Below are positions 38,602 to 47,603 of a stretch of 64,000 nucleotides of DNA, piece by piece. Position numbers and translations under genes: made by a program. Under the pieces are notes generated by a model, which made no database searches, was not told the DNA's origin, and worked only from the letters and a program-made list of their open reading frames with translations. The stretch covers positions 1 through 64,000 of the forward strand of contig JAQZBV010000003.1 in NCBI GenBank assembly GCA_029237685.1, given 5' to 3'. The DNA comes from Cytophagaceae bacterium. Its GTDB lineage: Bacteria > Bacteroidota > Bacteroidia > Cytophagales > Cytophagaceae. How positions within the stretch are numbered: the stretch's first letter is position 1; every line of letters starts with the position of its first letter.

Positions 38602-39372
38602 TTACTCAAATATCATATGTTTCACAGATTCGCCTGATTTGGCCAATTCCAACAGAGAATCGATACCAATGTTCAAGTGCTGAGCCACGAAGAACTGAGT
38701 GACTTTAGAATCGCTTTCTGCAGTCTTTACGCCATCCGGTTCCATGGGATTGTCGGATACCAGCAGCAAAGCGCCGTGCGGAATACTGTTCGCAAAGCCG
38801 ACAACAAAAATGGTGGCTGTCTCCATATCAATAGCCATGGTTTTAATGTTGCGCAAGTATTCTTTAAATTTCTCATCGTGTTCCCACACTCTCCGGTTGG
38901 TAGTATAAACCGTACCTGTCCAATAATCACGTTCATGTTTTTTGATGCAGGCAGATACCGCTTGTTGCAGACGAAAAGAAGGCAATGCCGGAATTTCTTT
39001 GGGTAAATAATCGTTACTTGTTCCATCACCGCGTATCGCTGCAATAGGCAGTATTAAATCACCTACTTTTGTTTTCTTAAGTCCACCGCATTTACCGAGA
39101 AACAAGGCCGCTTTGGGTTTGATGGCCGACAGCAAGTCCATGGCTGTTGCAGCAACGGCTGATCCCATACCGAAGTTTAAGATCGTGATATTACCGTGTG
39201 TGGCCGTTTGCATAGGTTTATCTTCGCCTAATACCGGCACATTGAATTTCTCAGCGAAAAGGTCAACGTAATTTCTAAAATTAACCAGGATGATGTATTC
39301 TCCGAATTTATCCAACGGCGTTCCCGTATAACGGGGTAACCAATTGTTGACAATTTCTTCTTTGGTTTTCAT
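38602..39372 (-). CDS. AMP nucleosidase-like phosphorylase-superfamily protein
   Basis: ALFLGKCGGLKKTKVGDLILPIAAIRGDGTSNDYLP; AIDMETATIFVVGFANSIPHGALLLVSDNP. Confidence 0.85.
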   Translation of the reverse strand: MKTKEEIVNNWLPRYTGTPLDKFGEYIILVNFRNYVDLFAEKFNVPVLGEDKPMQTATHGNITILNFGMGSAVAATAMDLLSAIKPKAALFLGKCGGLKKTKVGDLILPIAAIRGDGTSNDYLPKEIPALPSFRLQQAVSACIKKHERDYWTGTVYTTNRRVWEHDEKFKEYLRNIKTMAIDMETATIFVVGFANSIPHGALLLVSDNPMEPDGVKTAESDSKVTQFFVAQHLNIGIDSLLELAKSGESVKHMIFE

Positions 39373-39395
39373 GTTCAGCGCATTAAATTTAACTC

Positions 39396-39869
39396 TTGAT
39401 GATACCTCTTAATTTGCCGCCGTATGAATCTCGCATAGTCGATCAGGAAGATGGGAAGTATATCTTTGACATAATACGTAAAAAATACATTAAGTTGTTG
39501 CCTGAAGAATGGGTTAGGCAAAATTTTATCCACTTTTTAATTCATCACCGCCATTATCCTTCAGGTCTTTTTCGCATAGAACGCGGTGCTGTCAAGGCAT
39601 ACAGAAAGGGAAGGACGGATATTCAGGTTTGGAACAACGAAGGAAAACCTTTACTCATGGTAGAGTGTAAATCCTTCGAACTCGACTTAAATAAAAAAGC
39701 CATTTTACAGGCATCCGTATACAACCACGATTTAAGAGCTCGTTTTTTGGTGTTGACCAATGGGTTGAAGCATTTTGCGTTTGAGTTCTTTGAAGTAGAT
39801 GGTGTTTTAAGTTACAAGCCTTTAGCCGATATCCCTTTTTACGGGAGAGATCTAAAATCTGAAATCTGA
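39396..39869 (+). CDS. HsdR N-terminal-domain protein (PD-(D/E)XK-like)
   Basis: WVRQNFIHFLIHHRHYPSGLFRIERG...RTDIQVWNNEGKPLLMVECKSFE. Confidence 0.85.
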   Translation: MMIPLNLPPYESRIVDQEDGKYIFDIIRKKYIKLLPEEWVRQNFIHFLIHHRHYPSGLFRIERGAVKAYRKGRTDIQVWNNEGKPLLMVECKSFELDLNKKAILQASVYNHDLRARFLVLTNGLKHFAFEFFEVDGVLSYKPLADIPFYGRDLKSEI

Positions 39870-39932
39870 AATCTGAAATCAGATTAATCAAGGTGACTTA
39901 TTTTTCTGATCTCAGATTTCAGATCTCTGATA
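39855..39932. repeat. AAATCTG-type heptad palindrome filling a convergent junction and overlapping a stop codon
   Basis: aaatctg x3, aaatcag ... ctgatctcagatttcagatctctgatat. Confidence 0.9.
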
Positions 39933-39933
39933 T

Positions 39934-41019
39934 CTATATTCCAAACGCCTTCGCCACCGCCTCATACACCACTTTTCCTTTCACTACATTCAATCCTTTA
40001 GCGAGTTCAGGATTGGCTTTCGTTGCTTCTTCCCAGCCCTTATCTGCGATTTGTTTGATGTAAGGAAGGGTAACGGCGGAGAGTGCCATCGTAGAGGTGC
40101 GCGGTACGGCTCCTGGCATATTAGGGACGCAATAATGCAACACGCCGTTGACTTCGTATACCGGTTCTTTATGACTTGTTGCGCGTGTGGTTTCAATGCA
40201 ACCGCCCTGATCGATGGCTACGTCTACAACAACGGTACCGGGTGCCAAGGTTTTAATTTGTTCTGCCGATACGATCACCGGTGCCTTATCTCCGGGAACC
40301 AATACGGCACCGATGATTAAGTCTGCGTTCTGTAAAGCCAGTTCTATATGCGCCTGATTAGAAACAATGGTTTGCACGTTCTTGGGCATCACTTCATCGA
40401 GGTACCGAAGTCTGGTGAAGTTGACATCCAGTATGGATACCTGAGCCCCCATACCGGCTGCGATGCGCGCCGCTTGTGTGCCTACTGTTCCTCCGCCGAG
40501 CACCACGACTTTTGCTGCAGGAATGCCGGGAACTCCACCCAATAAGACTCCTTTGCCGCCGTTTTGTTTTTCCAAAAACCAGGCGCCTTGTTGCGTAGCC
40601 ATACGTCCTGCCACCTCTGACATTGGGGCTAGGAGAGGCAAGCAGCGATCATTTTTCTCTACTGTTTCATAAGCAATGCAGGTGGAGCCGCTTTTCATCA
40701 AAGCTTGTGTCAGCGACAAGGAAGAGGCGAGGTGTAAATAGGTAAATAAGATATGTTGTTCTTTGAGCAGCGGATATTCTGTTGCTAAGGGTTCTTTTAC
40801 TTTTACGATCAGGATGTTGTTGGCATATATTTCTTCCGCTGTATCGACAATGGATGCACCGGCCTTGCGATAGTCTTCATCTGTAAAGCCGGAGCCAGCT
40901 CCCGCATGCTTTTCAACCTGAACTTGATGTCCGAGCTGAGACAATTCTTTTACGCCTCCGGGAGTAGTAGATACACGGTACTCACCTTGTTTGATTTCTT
41001 TTGGAATTCCAATTTTCAT
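39934..41019 (-). CDS. ald: Alanine dehydrogenase
   Basis: MKIGIPKEIKQGEYRVSTTPGGVKEL; VVLGGGTVGTQAARIAAGMGAQVSILD; 361 aa. Confidence 0.95.
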   Translation of the reverse strand: MKIGIPKEIKQGEYRVSTTPGGVKELSQLGHQVQVEKHAGAGSGFTDEDYRKAGASIVDTAEEIYANNILIVKVKEPLATEYPLLKEQHILFTYLHLASSLSLTQALMKSGSTCIAYETVEKNDRCLPLLAPMSEVAGRMATQQGAWFLEKQNGGKGVLLGGVPGIPAAKVVVLGGGTVGTQAARIAAGMGAQVSILDVNFTRLRYLDEVMPKNVQTIVSNQAHIELALQNADLIIGAVLVPGDKAPVIVSAEQIKTLAPGTVVVDVAIDQGGCIETTRATSHKEPVYEVNGVLHYCVPNMPGAVPRTSTMALSAVTLPYIKQIADKGWEEATKANPELAKGLNVVKGKVVYEAVAKAFGI

Positions 41020-41029
41020 ATGCCTAAAC

Positions 41030-41067
41030 TAAAAAAAGCCATCGTTCATTCAAACGATGGCTTTTTA
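41030..41067 (-). terminator. Intrinsic terminator ending ~10 nt before ald start
   Basis: aaaaaagccatcgttcattcaaacgatggctttttaa. Confidence 0.85.
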
Positions 41068-41089
41068 ATAAAGTTTTTAAAAGGGAATA

Positions 41090-41926
41090 TTATTTGCCGA
41101 AAGGCACATTGCTTTTGTCTTCGATCAACGGTGATTTTTGCTGAAGTGATTCTACCACGTTCGCAGAAAGTGTCAATGTTGTATATGGATTAGAAGCATC
41201 GTTTGTAACCAAGATCAATTTGTCTGTGTTGTCTCCGTCGTTGAAAGGACCGTAAGTCACTTCCAAAATAGCGGATTTACCAGGTTCTAATTTTTCGATC
41301 GCTACACCGCCTTTTTTGTCATATAATTTGTAAAATACACAGTTACAACCTGATTGGCCTCTGAAAACTTCCAATGTAGATTTCCCTGTATTTTTCACTT
41401 TGAAGTCGTAAGCAATTTTTTGATTGCGTTCGATTTTGCCGTATTGGTGTTCCGGTTTACCATCGATGGTTAAATGAGCTGATTTGTCAATGGCTAGTTT
41501 AGCATTCTTTTCTTTTGTAGCAGCATCTACCTTGCTGGTATCTGGCGCTTCTTTAGGGAATACGACTCCTTTGATCTGAACCACTTTCATCACATTGCCC
41601 TTGTTCATGACAGTCACTGTTTTAGTGAATGCACCAGGACGGCCTTGTGTGTTGTATAGGGCTTTGATGGTACCTTTTTGACCTGGCAGTATAGGCGTTT
41701 TGGTCCAATCAGGTGTTGTACATCCGCAAGAGGCACGTACATCGCTTGCTTCCAATACGATAGTGTCTTTTCCAATGTTTGTAAACTCAAAAGCATGACT
41801 TGCCGCATCTCCTTCTATTAAGGCCCCAAAGTCATATTTGTCGCTGCTAAATTGGAAGTCTTCGGCCTTTTGGGCGAAACTTGAAAAGCTCAATAAGCTG
41901 ATCGATAAAAAGATAGATAATTTTTT
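41090..41926 (-). CDS. DUF1573-family secreted protein
   Basis: FDFGALIEGDAASHAFEFTNIGKDTIVLEASDVRASCGCTTPDWTKTPILPGQKGTI type repeats, two copies. Confidence 0.88.
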   Translation of the reverse strand, partial: KKLSIFLSISLLSFSSFAQKAEDFQFSSDKYDFGALIEGDAASHAFEFTNIGKDTIVLEASDVRASCGCTTPDWTKTPILPGQKGTIKALYNTQGRPGAFTKTVTVMNKGNVMKVVQIKGVVFPKEAPDTSKVDAATKEKNAKLAIDKSAHLTIDGKPEHQYGKIERNQKIAYDFKVKNTGKSTLEVFRGQSGCNCVFYKLYDKKGGVAIEKLEPGKSAILEVTYGPFNDGDNTDKLILVTNDASNPYTTLTLSANVVESLQQKSPLIEDKSNVPFGK

Positions 41927-42198
41927 CATGTGATTTTTGTTTTTTGTCACTAATGGAGCCTAAATATAAAATTTACGGTGGTCGAATACAAGAATCATGC
42001 TATTAATGATCAAACATTTTGAATAGGCGTATAATATACATTATTTTGTTACTTAAAGTTCAATAACGCTTTAGACCATAAGTATCATGTAAGTCATTCG
42101 AATCATTCATTTAATGAGTATCAAAGACTATTAAATGAATCGTATAGCATGAATGGATAATCAATGTTAAAGTTCAACGAAACCAGAGGAGGAACATT

Positions 42199-44607
42199 GT
42201 GGGAAACCCTTCAGATACAGGAGAACTGTCTTTGACCAAAGAAGAAATACTGACCGACTACCGGGTGGCCTGTGAAAGTCGTCAAGCCAGCATTCTTGCT
42301 CGTAAAGAAGTTTACATGGGCAAGGCTAAGTTTGGTATTTTCGGAACAGGAAAAGAACTGGCTCAGATTGCCATGGCTAAGTATTTTAAAGCCGGTGATT
42401 TCAGAGCCGGTTATTACAGAGATCAAACGTTTGTCATGGCTACCGGCGAATTGACAATCGAACAATATTTTGCGCAACTCTACGCGCATGCGGATGTAGA
42501 AGCGGACCCGCATTCGGGAGGCCGGATGATGATCGGGCATTATGCCACAAGAAGTCTGGATGAAAACGGTTTGTTTAAAGATCTGACAAAGATCAAGAAC
42601 TCTACGCCTGATATCTCTCCAACCGGCGCTCAAATGGCGCGTTTGGTGGGTTTGGCTTACGCTTCCAAATTGTACCGCAACAATCCCGAACTGTCGTATT
42701 TGGATAAGTTTTCTGTCAACGGAAATGAAGTGGCTTTCGGAACTATTGGTAACGGAGCGACAGCGGAAGGTATCTTTTTCGAAGCCATTAATGCTGCCGG
42801 TGTATTGCAGATTCCAATGCTCGTTTCTATATGGGACGATGCTTACGCCATTTCTGTTACACAAGAGTTTCAAACGACAAAACTAGACATCTCTAAATTG
42901 TTTGAAGGTTTCCGCAGGGAGCCGGAAGAACGAGGGATCGAAATATTCAAAGCCAAAGGCTGGGATTACGAAGAGCTCTGCTACGCTTACCGTGAGGGAT
43001 CAAGGCTGTGCAGAGAAGAACATATACCGGTGCTGATGCATGTGCATGAAATCACACAACCGTTCGGTCATTCCACATCAGGTTCTCATGAACGGTATAA
43101 ACCGAGTGAGCGTTTAACCTGGGAAGAGGCGTACGATTGTAACCGTAAGTTCAAAGAATGGATTTTATCCAATGGCATTGCCTCGGAAGAAGATTTGGAT
43201 CACATCGAAAAAGAAGCGACAGAAAAAGTACGTCAGGCCCGTCAACGTGCCTGGGATGCTTATACCGCTTCCATGAAAGGTGATTTCGATGAAGCATTAC
43301 AAGGCTTAACTGCGGTAGCTCAAGAGAGCAGAAACACGGAGGTCATTACCGGCATTTATGAGCAGCTCAAGAAAACATTAAATCCATACCGCACGGATGC
43401 CATCAAGGCGGTGAAAAAAGCATTAAGACTGGTTCACGATGAAAATCTAGCTTCCAAAGCGGCGCTTCAGCAATGGATCAAGCGCACCGCTGCCGAGAAT
43501 GAAGTACGTTACAGTTCTCATTTGTACAGTCAATCTGCCGAGTCAGCTTTGAATGTTCCGTTCGTACCTCCGGTATACAACGACGACAGCCCCATGGTGG
43601 ATGGCAGGGAAGTGGTACAACATAATTTTGAAGCCTTGTTCCGCAAGGACCCTAGATTAGTGGCCTTCGGCGAAGATGTAGGACAGATTGGTGATGTGAA
43701 CCAAGGCTTTGCCGGACTTCAGGAAAAATTTGGAACGAATCGTATCATTGATACCGGTATTCGTGAAACGACTATTATTGGACAAGCTTTGGGTATGGCC
43801 ATGCGTGGTTTGCGACCGATTGCGGAAGTACAGTATTTGGATTACCTGTTATTCTGTATCCAGACGTTGTCTGATGATGTAGCGACATTACAATACCGTA
43901 CAGCGGGAGGACAAAAAGCTCCGTTAATTGTTCGAACACGCGGGCATCGCTTAGAGGGCATGTTTCATGCAGGTTCCCCGATGAGCATGATTTTGGGTGC
44001 AGTAAGGGGAATGTATGTTTTGGTGCCACGAGATCTCACGCAAGCAGCCGGCATGTACAATACGATGTTGAAATCTGACGATCCGGCATTGATCATTGAA
44101 TCACTTAACGCCTACCGTTTAAAAGAACGTTTGCCTGCTAACCTGGCGGAGTATACCATTCCATTGGGCGTACCTGAAACCCTTCGTCAGGGTAGCGATG
44201 TCACCATTGTAACCTATGGTTCCATGTGTAGAATTGTATTGGAAGCGGCAGAGGAATTGCAAGCCTTAGGAATCAGTTGCGAAGTGATCGATGCACAAAC
44301 CTTACTGCCTTTTGATCGCTACCATTTGATTGTTGAGAGCATCAAAAAGACCAATAGGGTAATCTTTGCGGATGAAGACGTTTCCGGCGGGGCTTCTGCT
44401 TACATGATGCAAAAAGTATTGGATGAGCAAGATGCGTACAAATGGTTAGATACTTCTCCTCGCTGCATCTCTGCGCAGGATCATCGCACCGCTTATTCAA
44501 CGGATGGTGATTACTTTTCGAAGTCAAATCCTGAAGATGTGATCGATGAAGTATATAAGATGATGCAAGAGGGCGCCCCTCAGCGTTTCCCTGATATCTA
44601 TAAATAA
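42199..44607 (+). CDS. Fused E1 alpha/beta branched-chain 2-oxoacid dehydrogenase component
   Basis: N-terminal TPP-binding alpha-like half plus C-terminal beta-like half (FGEDVGQIGDVNQGFAGLQEKFGTNRIIDTGIRETTIIGQALGMAMRGLRPIAEVQY). Confidence 0.92.
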   Translation: MGNPSDTGELSLTKEEILTDYRVACESRQASILARKEVYMGKAKFGIFGTGKELAQIAMAKYFKAGDFRAGYYRDQTFVMATGELTIEQYFAQLYAHADVEADPHSGGRMMIGHYATRSLDENGLFKDLTKIKNSTPDISPTGAQMARLVGLAYASKLYRNNPELSYLDKFSVNGNEVAFGTIGNGATAEGIFFEAINAAGVLQIPMLVSIWDDAYAISVTQEFQTTKLDISKLFEGFRREPEERGIEIFKAKGWDYEELCYAYREGSRLCREEHIPVLMHVHEITQPFGHSTSGSHERYKPSERLTWEEAYDCNRKFKEWILSNGIASEEDLDHIEKEATEKVRQARQRAWDAYTASMKGDFDEALQGLTAVAQESRNTEVITGIYEQLKKTLNPYRTDAIKAVKKALRLVHDENLASKAALQQWIKRTAAENEVRYSSHLYSQSAESALNVPFVPPVYNDDSPMVDGREVVQHNFEALFRKDPRLVAFGEDVGQIGDVNQGFAGLQEKFGTNRIIDTGIRETTIIGQALGMAMRGLRPIAEVQYLDYLLFCIQTLSDDVATLQYRTAGGQKAPLIVRTRGHRLEGMFHAGSPMSMILGAVRGMYVLVPRDLTQAAGMYNTMLKSDDPALIIESLNAYRLKERLPANLAEYTIPLGVPETLRQGSDVTIVTYGSMCRIVLEAAEELQALGISCEVIDAQTLLPFDRYHLIVESIKKTNRVIFADEDVSGGASAYMMQKVLDEQDAYKWLDTSPRCISAQDHRTAYSTDGDYFSKSNPEDVIDEVYKMMQEGAPQRFPDIYK

Positions 44608-44649
44608 GGGACAAAGGAAGAATCTTTAACCTTAAGTCAATATAACTGG

Positions 44650-44671
44650 AAGGCCCTTCGGGGCCTTTTTT
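44650..44671 (+). terminator. UUCG-loop intrinsic terminator directly abutting the next ATG
   Basis: aaggcccttcggggcctttttt. Confidence 0.85.
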
Positions 44672-45667
44672 ATGGAAGAGAGCAAAAGAAATAATTTGGG
44701 TATCGTCAGGTTTATTCTGGCACTTGTCGTTTTTGTCGCTCACTTTTTAGAATTGGGACAAATAACGGATCTGGCATTTTTACGTCCTTGGGCTAAGAGT
44801 TTTTTAGCGGTACAATTGTTTTTTATGCTAAGCGGGTATTTTTCTGTAAGCAGTTTTGAAAAAAGTAAGGGTACTACAGCCTTCTACATGAAAAGGTTCT
44901 TTAGGATTTACCCTGCCTATTTTTTTGTTGTCTTCATTTCCTTTTTATTGCTCTCTCTTATTTCTACTCTTGACCTGACCAGTTATTTTAGTTCGTCGGC
45001 GACCTGGAAATATTTAGGAGCCAATTTGCTCTTTGCAAACTTTCTGGCTCCGGTTTTACCGGGTGTTTTCGACCATAATCATTTACCCTATATCAATGGC
45101 TCTTTGTGGACACTCAAAATAGAAGTGGCTTATTTTTTATTCGTTCCGGTAATTTTCTTTGCTAGAAAACACATCGGTAAATGGCCGGTTAGTGTTGGAT
45201 TAATCGTGATTTCTCTGCTCTATGCCTTCCTCCTGGAAAAAGTATTTTTGGGACATGGTATTTGGATCAAACAACTGCCCGGTCAACTGCATTGGTTTGC
45301 TTTCGGATTGATGGCATTTGATCTGCGCGATAAAATTTTTCGTATCAACAGTTGGGTATACTTTGCTGCTTTAATAGCCTTGTGTGTGCTGCACTATTGG
45401 TGGACACCCCTCTTATTTGTCATCGCTATAGCACTCGTCTTTGGAATAGGATTGAAATTACCTTCTTATAAGATCAGTAATTGGATGGGTAATGTTTCTT
45501 ATAGTTTTTATTTAATCCACTTTCCTGTTATTCAGGTTGGCGTTGCCTTGGGTTTAATTGTAAATAATAATGGCTTGTCATTCCTAGGGTGTCTTATTGT
45601 AATCTTAGCATTGTCCTCCTTTATTTATCGATGCGTAGAGCGTCCTCTGATGATTAAAAAACAGTAG
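44672..45667 (+). CDS. Acyltransferase family 3 membrane protein
   Basis: NNLGIVRFILALVVFVAHFLEL; QLFFMLSGYFSVSSFEKSKGTTAFYMKRFFRIYPAYF. Confidence 0.9.
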   Translation: MEESKRNNLGIVRFILALVVFVAHFLELGQITDLAFLRPWAKSFLAVQLFFMLSGYFSVSSFEKSKGTTAFYMKRFFRIYPAYFFVVFISFLLLSLISTLDLTSYFSSSATWKYLGANLLFANFLAPVLPGVFDHNHLPYINGSLWTLKIEVAYFLFVPVIFFARKHIGKWPVSVGLIVISLLYAFLLEKVFLGHGIWIKQLPGQLHWFAFGLMAFDLRDKIFRINSWVYFAALIALCVLHYWWTPLLFVIAIALVFGIGLKLPSYKISNWMGNVSYSFYLIHFPVIQVGVALGLIVNNNGLSFLGCLIVILALSSFIYRCVERPLMIKKQ

Positions 45668-45737
45668 TCTTAGTTCCGCAGGATACCTTTCTGGAGACCC
45701 TGCGGGAACTTATAAGGCGCAGTGGATTTTAAAGAAA

Positions 45738-45770
45738 AAAAATCCCGTTCACTCAAGGCAACGGGATTTC
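45738..45770. terminator. Intrinsic terminator
   Basis: aaaaaaatcccgttcactcaaggcaacgggattt. Confidence 0.8.
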
Positions 45771-45820
45771 CTAATAGACTTAACTTTCATGACGATCAAG
45801 CCGGATAACCGGTCTTAACC

Positions 45821-45976
45821 TTATTTTATTTTTTCATAATCAATATCCTGAACATCTCCTGTTCTGCGCAAGGGATGCACACGCTGAGGAGCAGGTTTAA
45901 GTTGTTTGGTTTGAAATACATTCAATGCTCTCAAAACCAAAAGCATGGAAAGAACAATAGAAAGGAATAGTAACAT
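45821..45976 (-). CDS. Small membrane protein (51 aa, not in supplied ORF track)
   Basis: Manual translation: MLLFLSIVLSMLLVLRALNVFQTKQLKPAPQRVHPLRRTGDVQDIDYEKIK*; resembles small DUF4834-type proteins. Confidence 0.65.
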   Translation of the reverse strand: MLLFLSIVLSMLLVLRALNVFQTKQLKPAPQRVHPLRRTGDVQDIDYEKIK

Positions 45977-46110
45977 CTGTTTTAATTTTAGAGTATACCT
46001 TTAAGACGAAAAGTCTCACCTTTTATTTTACCAATCTATATTTTTTACTAGAATTAGTGATTTAGTTCTCCTATCTGCTAGGATACTGATAAGTTTTCTT
46101 TCCAATCCGT

Positions 46111-46272
46111 CCTCTTTCTTTTCTTTTGATCGCCCAAAAGAAAAGAAACAAAAGAAAAGGGCGCCACCAAAACCAATTAAAGAAGAGCCTTTGGGATCCT
46201 TTAAACGGCACGTAGTTAATTCCAAACAGGCTCTTCTTTAATTCGCTCTTTTCGTGGACGCCCACCGCACCA
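46111..46272. repeat. Dispersed structured element, family B copy 2
   Basis: cccaaaagaaaagaaacaaaagaaaagggcgccaccaaaa, stem aattaaagaagagcct/aggctcttctttaatt, cgctcttttcgtggacgcccaccgcacca. Confidence 0.85.
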
Positions 46273-46363
46273 TACCTTTGTTATAATAATATTCATTAGC
46301 CTAATTAATTCCAAGTAGACTAATAAGGCTGTGTGAACTAAAGAACTAATTATAATTTATTTA

Positions 46364-46405
46364 AACAACTAACAACTAACAACTAACAACTAACAACTAA
46401 CAACT
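46364..46405. repeat. Tandem heptad array, six perfect copies of aacaact, 6 nt from a stop codon
   Basis: aacaact x6; no opposing arm visible. Confidence 0.95.
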
Positions 46406-46411
46406 ATTTTC

Positions 46412-47032
46412 TTACCAGTTCATCCTTGTTTTCAGGCTTGTGATATGAGCCAGGTGATGGTTGCCGTGCCAGGCATAAACACCGATGTTTTCATCCAATC
46501 TAAACCGTTTCCCATGCTCCGGGTGAATGAATGTTTTCTGTAGGTCTTCGTTGCTCAAAGAGCGCAATAAGATCGTCCAGCGCTGATGAAGTCCTTCCAG
46601 CAAAAGCAAAGCGGGAGCAATGGGTATTGTTTTGCTGTCTGCCAATTCTGCCCAACGTTCTTCGTAATAAGGTTTGATGGTAGGTTCATCTTCCGTCAAG
46701 GCTAGTTTAAAGCGGATCATGCTGTTCATGTGACTGTCCGAACAATGATGAACGACCTGACGGATGGTCCAGCCATCTGGTCTGTAAGGTGTATCCAGTT
46801 GTGCATCATTCAATCCGTTTACAGCCTGTTTGAGTCTTGCGGGCAAAGTTTCAATGTCTTTGATATAGCCATCCATCAATTCCTGGGTTAGAATTTGTGG
46901 CGCTTCGAATTTCCCGATGGGAAATCTAAGAGAATCAAGGGGAGTGTTCATTTGCATTTTATTTAGAGTAAAAAAGAATAAACAGGTAATGCGCAAGCAT
47001 GAGTGAATCAGCTTACCTGTACTGTTACTCAA
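46412..47032 (-). CDS. DinB/YfiT-like metal-dependent transferase family protein (start perhaps at internal ATG)
   Basis: FPIGKFEAPQ...RPDGWTIRQVVHHCSDSHMNSMIRFKLALTEDEPTIKPYYEERWAEL; YAWHGNHHLAHI. Confidence 0.88.
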   Translation of the reverse strand: MSNSTGKLIHSCLRITCLFFFTLNKMQMNTPLDSLRFPIGKFEAPQILTQELMDGYIKDIETLPARLKQAVNGLNDAQLDTPYRPDGWTIRQVVHHCSDSHMNSMIRFKLALTEDEPTIKPYYEERWAELADSKTIPIAPALLLLEGLHQRWTILLRSLSNEDLQKTFIHPEHGKRFRLDENIGVYAWHGNHHLAHITSLKTRMNW

Positions 47033-47042
47033 ACTCGCTTAA

Positions 47043-47573
47043 TTAAGGGGTCTTTCGGATAACAATAGGATCAGATTCTACAGAGTTGCTGTAATTGCCT
47101 TTTCTGTCCTTGATGTGGACGACAAACTTTAGCGTATCGTCTGTCGGTTGATCCGTACTGTAGTTAAAAATCATGTTGTAAAAAATATCACCTTCTAATG
47201 GTCCCGGCGTACTTACAGGAGCCAACAAAGGCATATGCCCATCAAAGGTAACACCACTAGGGAAGGTGAGTTGGTTGAATACACCATTAGTTTGTCTGTA
47301 GACATCTACAAAATAATCCAGGTTGTCTTCGCCACGCTGATCTTCCGGAAAACCAAGGTCTCCGTCTCCGTCTTCAAAATGAATACCGAGTATAATGGAA
47401 TCCGCATCAATCAACTGATCGGCATTGAAGAAAGTAACTTTGCGTATATCCTTGTATTCGATCTTCGGTGTTTCAGAAAATTTGGGTATCTTTCTGCATC
47501 CTGTAAACACAGCTATACCAACTGCTACAAGCAGTACAGATAAAAAGTAGGTGGTGGATTTGGAGAACAGCAT
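47043..47573 (-). CDS. Putative lipoprotein
   Basis: LSVLLVAVGIAVFTGCRK lipobox-like; 176 aa. Confidence 0.7.
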   Translation of the reverse strand: MLFSKSTTYFLSVLLVAVGIAVFTGCRKIPKFSETPKIEYKDIRKVTFFNADQLIDADSIILGIHFEDGDGDLGFPEDQRGEDNLDYFVDVYRQTNGVFNQLTFPSGVTFDGHMPLLAPVSTPGPLEGDIFYNMIFNYSTDQPTDDTLKFVVHIKDRKGNYSNSVESDPIVIRKTP

Positions 47574-47603
47574 CTAAAGGTTTAATACCTAAAGATAACG
47601 ATA

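Noticed and set aside
39396-39869. Restriction-modification system
   Set aside because: Only an HsdR N-terminal-type domain is present; no HsdM, HsdS or helicase part, and such stand-alone proteins are common in Bacteroidota.
42199-44607. E1 alpha/beta fusion as a novel gene fusion
   Set aside because: Such fusions are commonly seen in Bacteroidota 2-oxoacid dehydrogenases.
46028-46265. Small ORFs (and those at 6032-6434) in family B elements
   Set aside because: Translations of a structured repeat in arbitrary frames; no conservation expected at protein level.
46364-46405. Possible CRISPR array
   Set aside because: Units are 7 bp with no spacers and no cas genes in the window.
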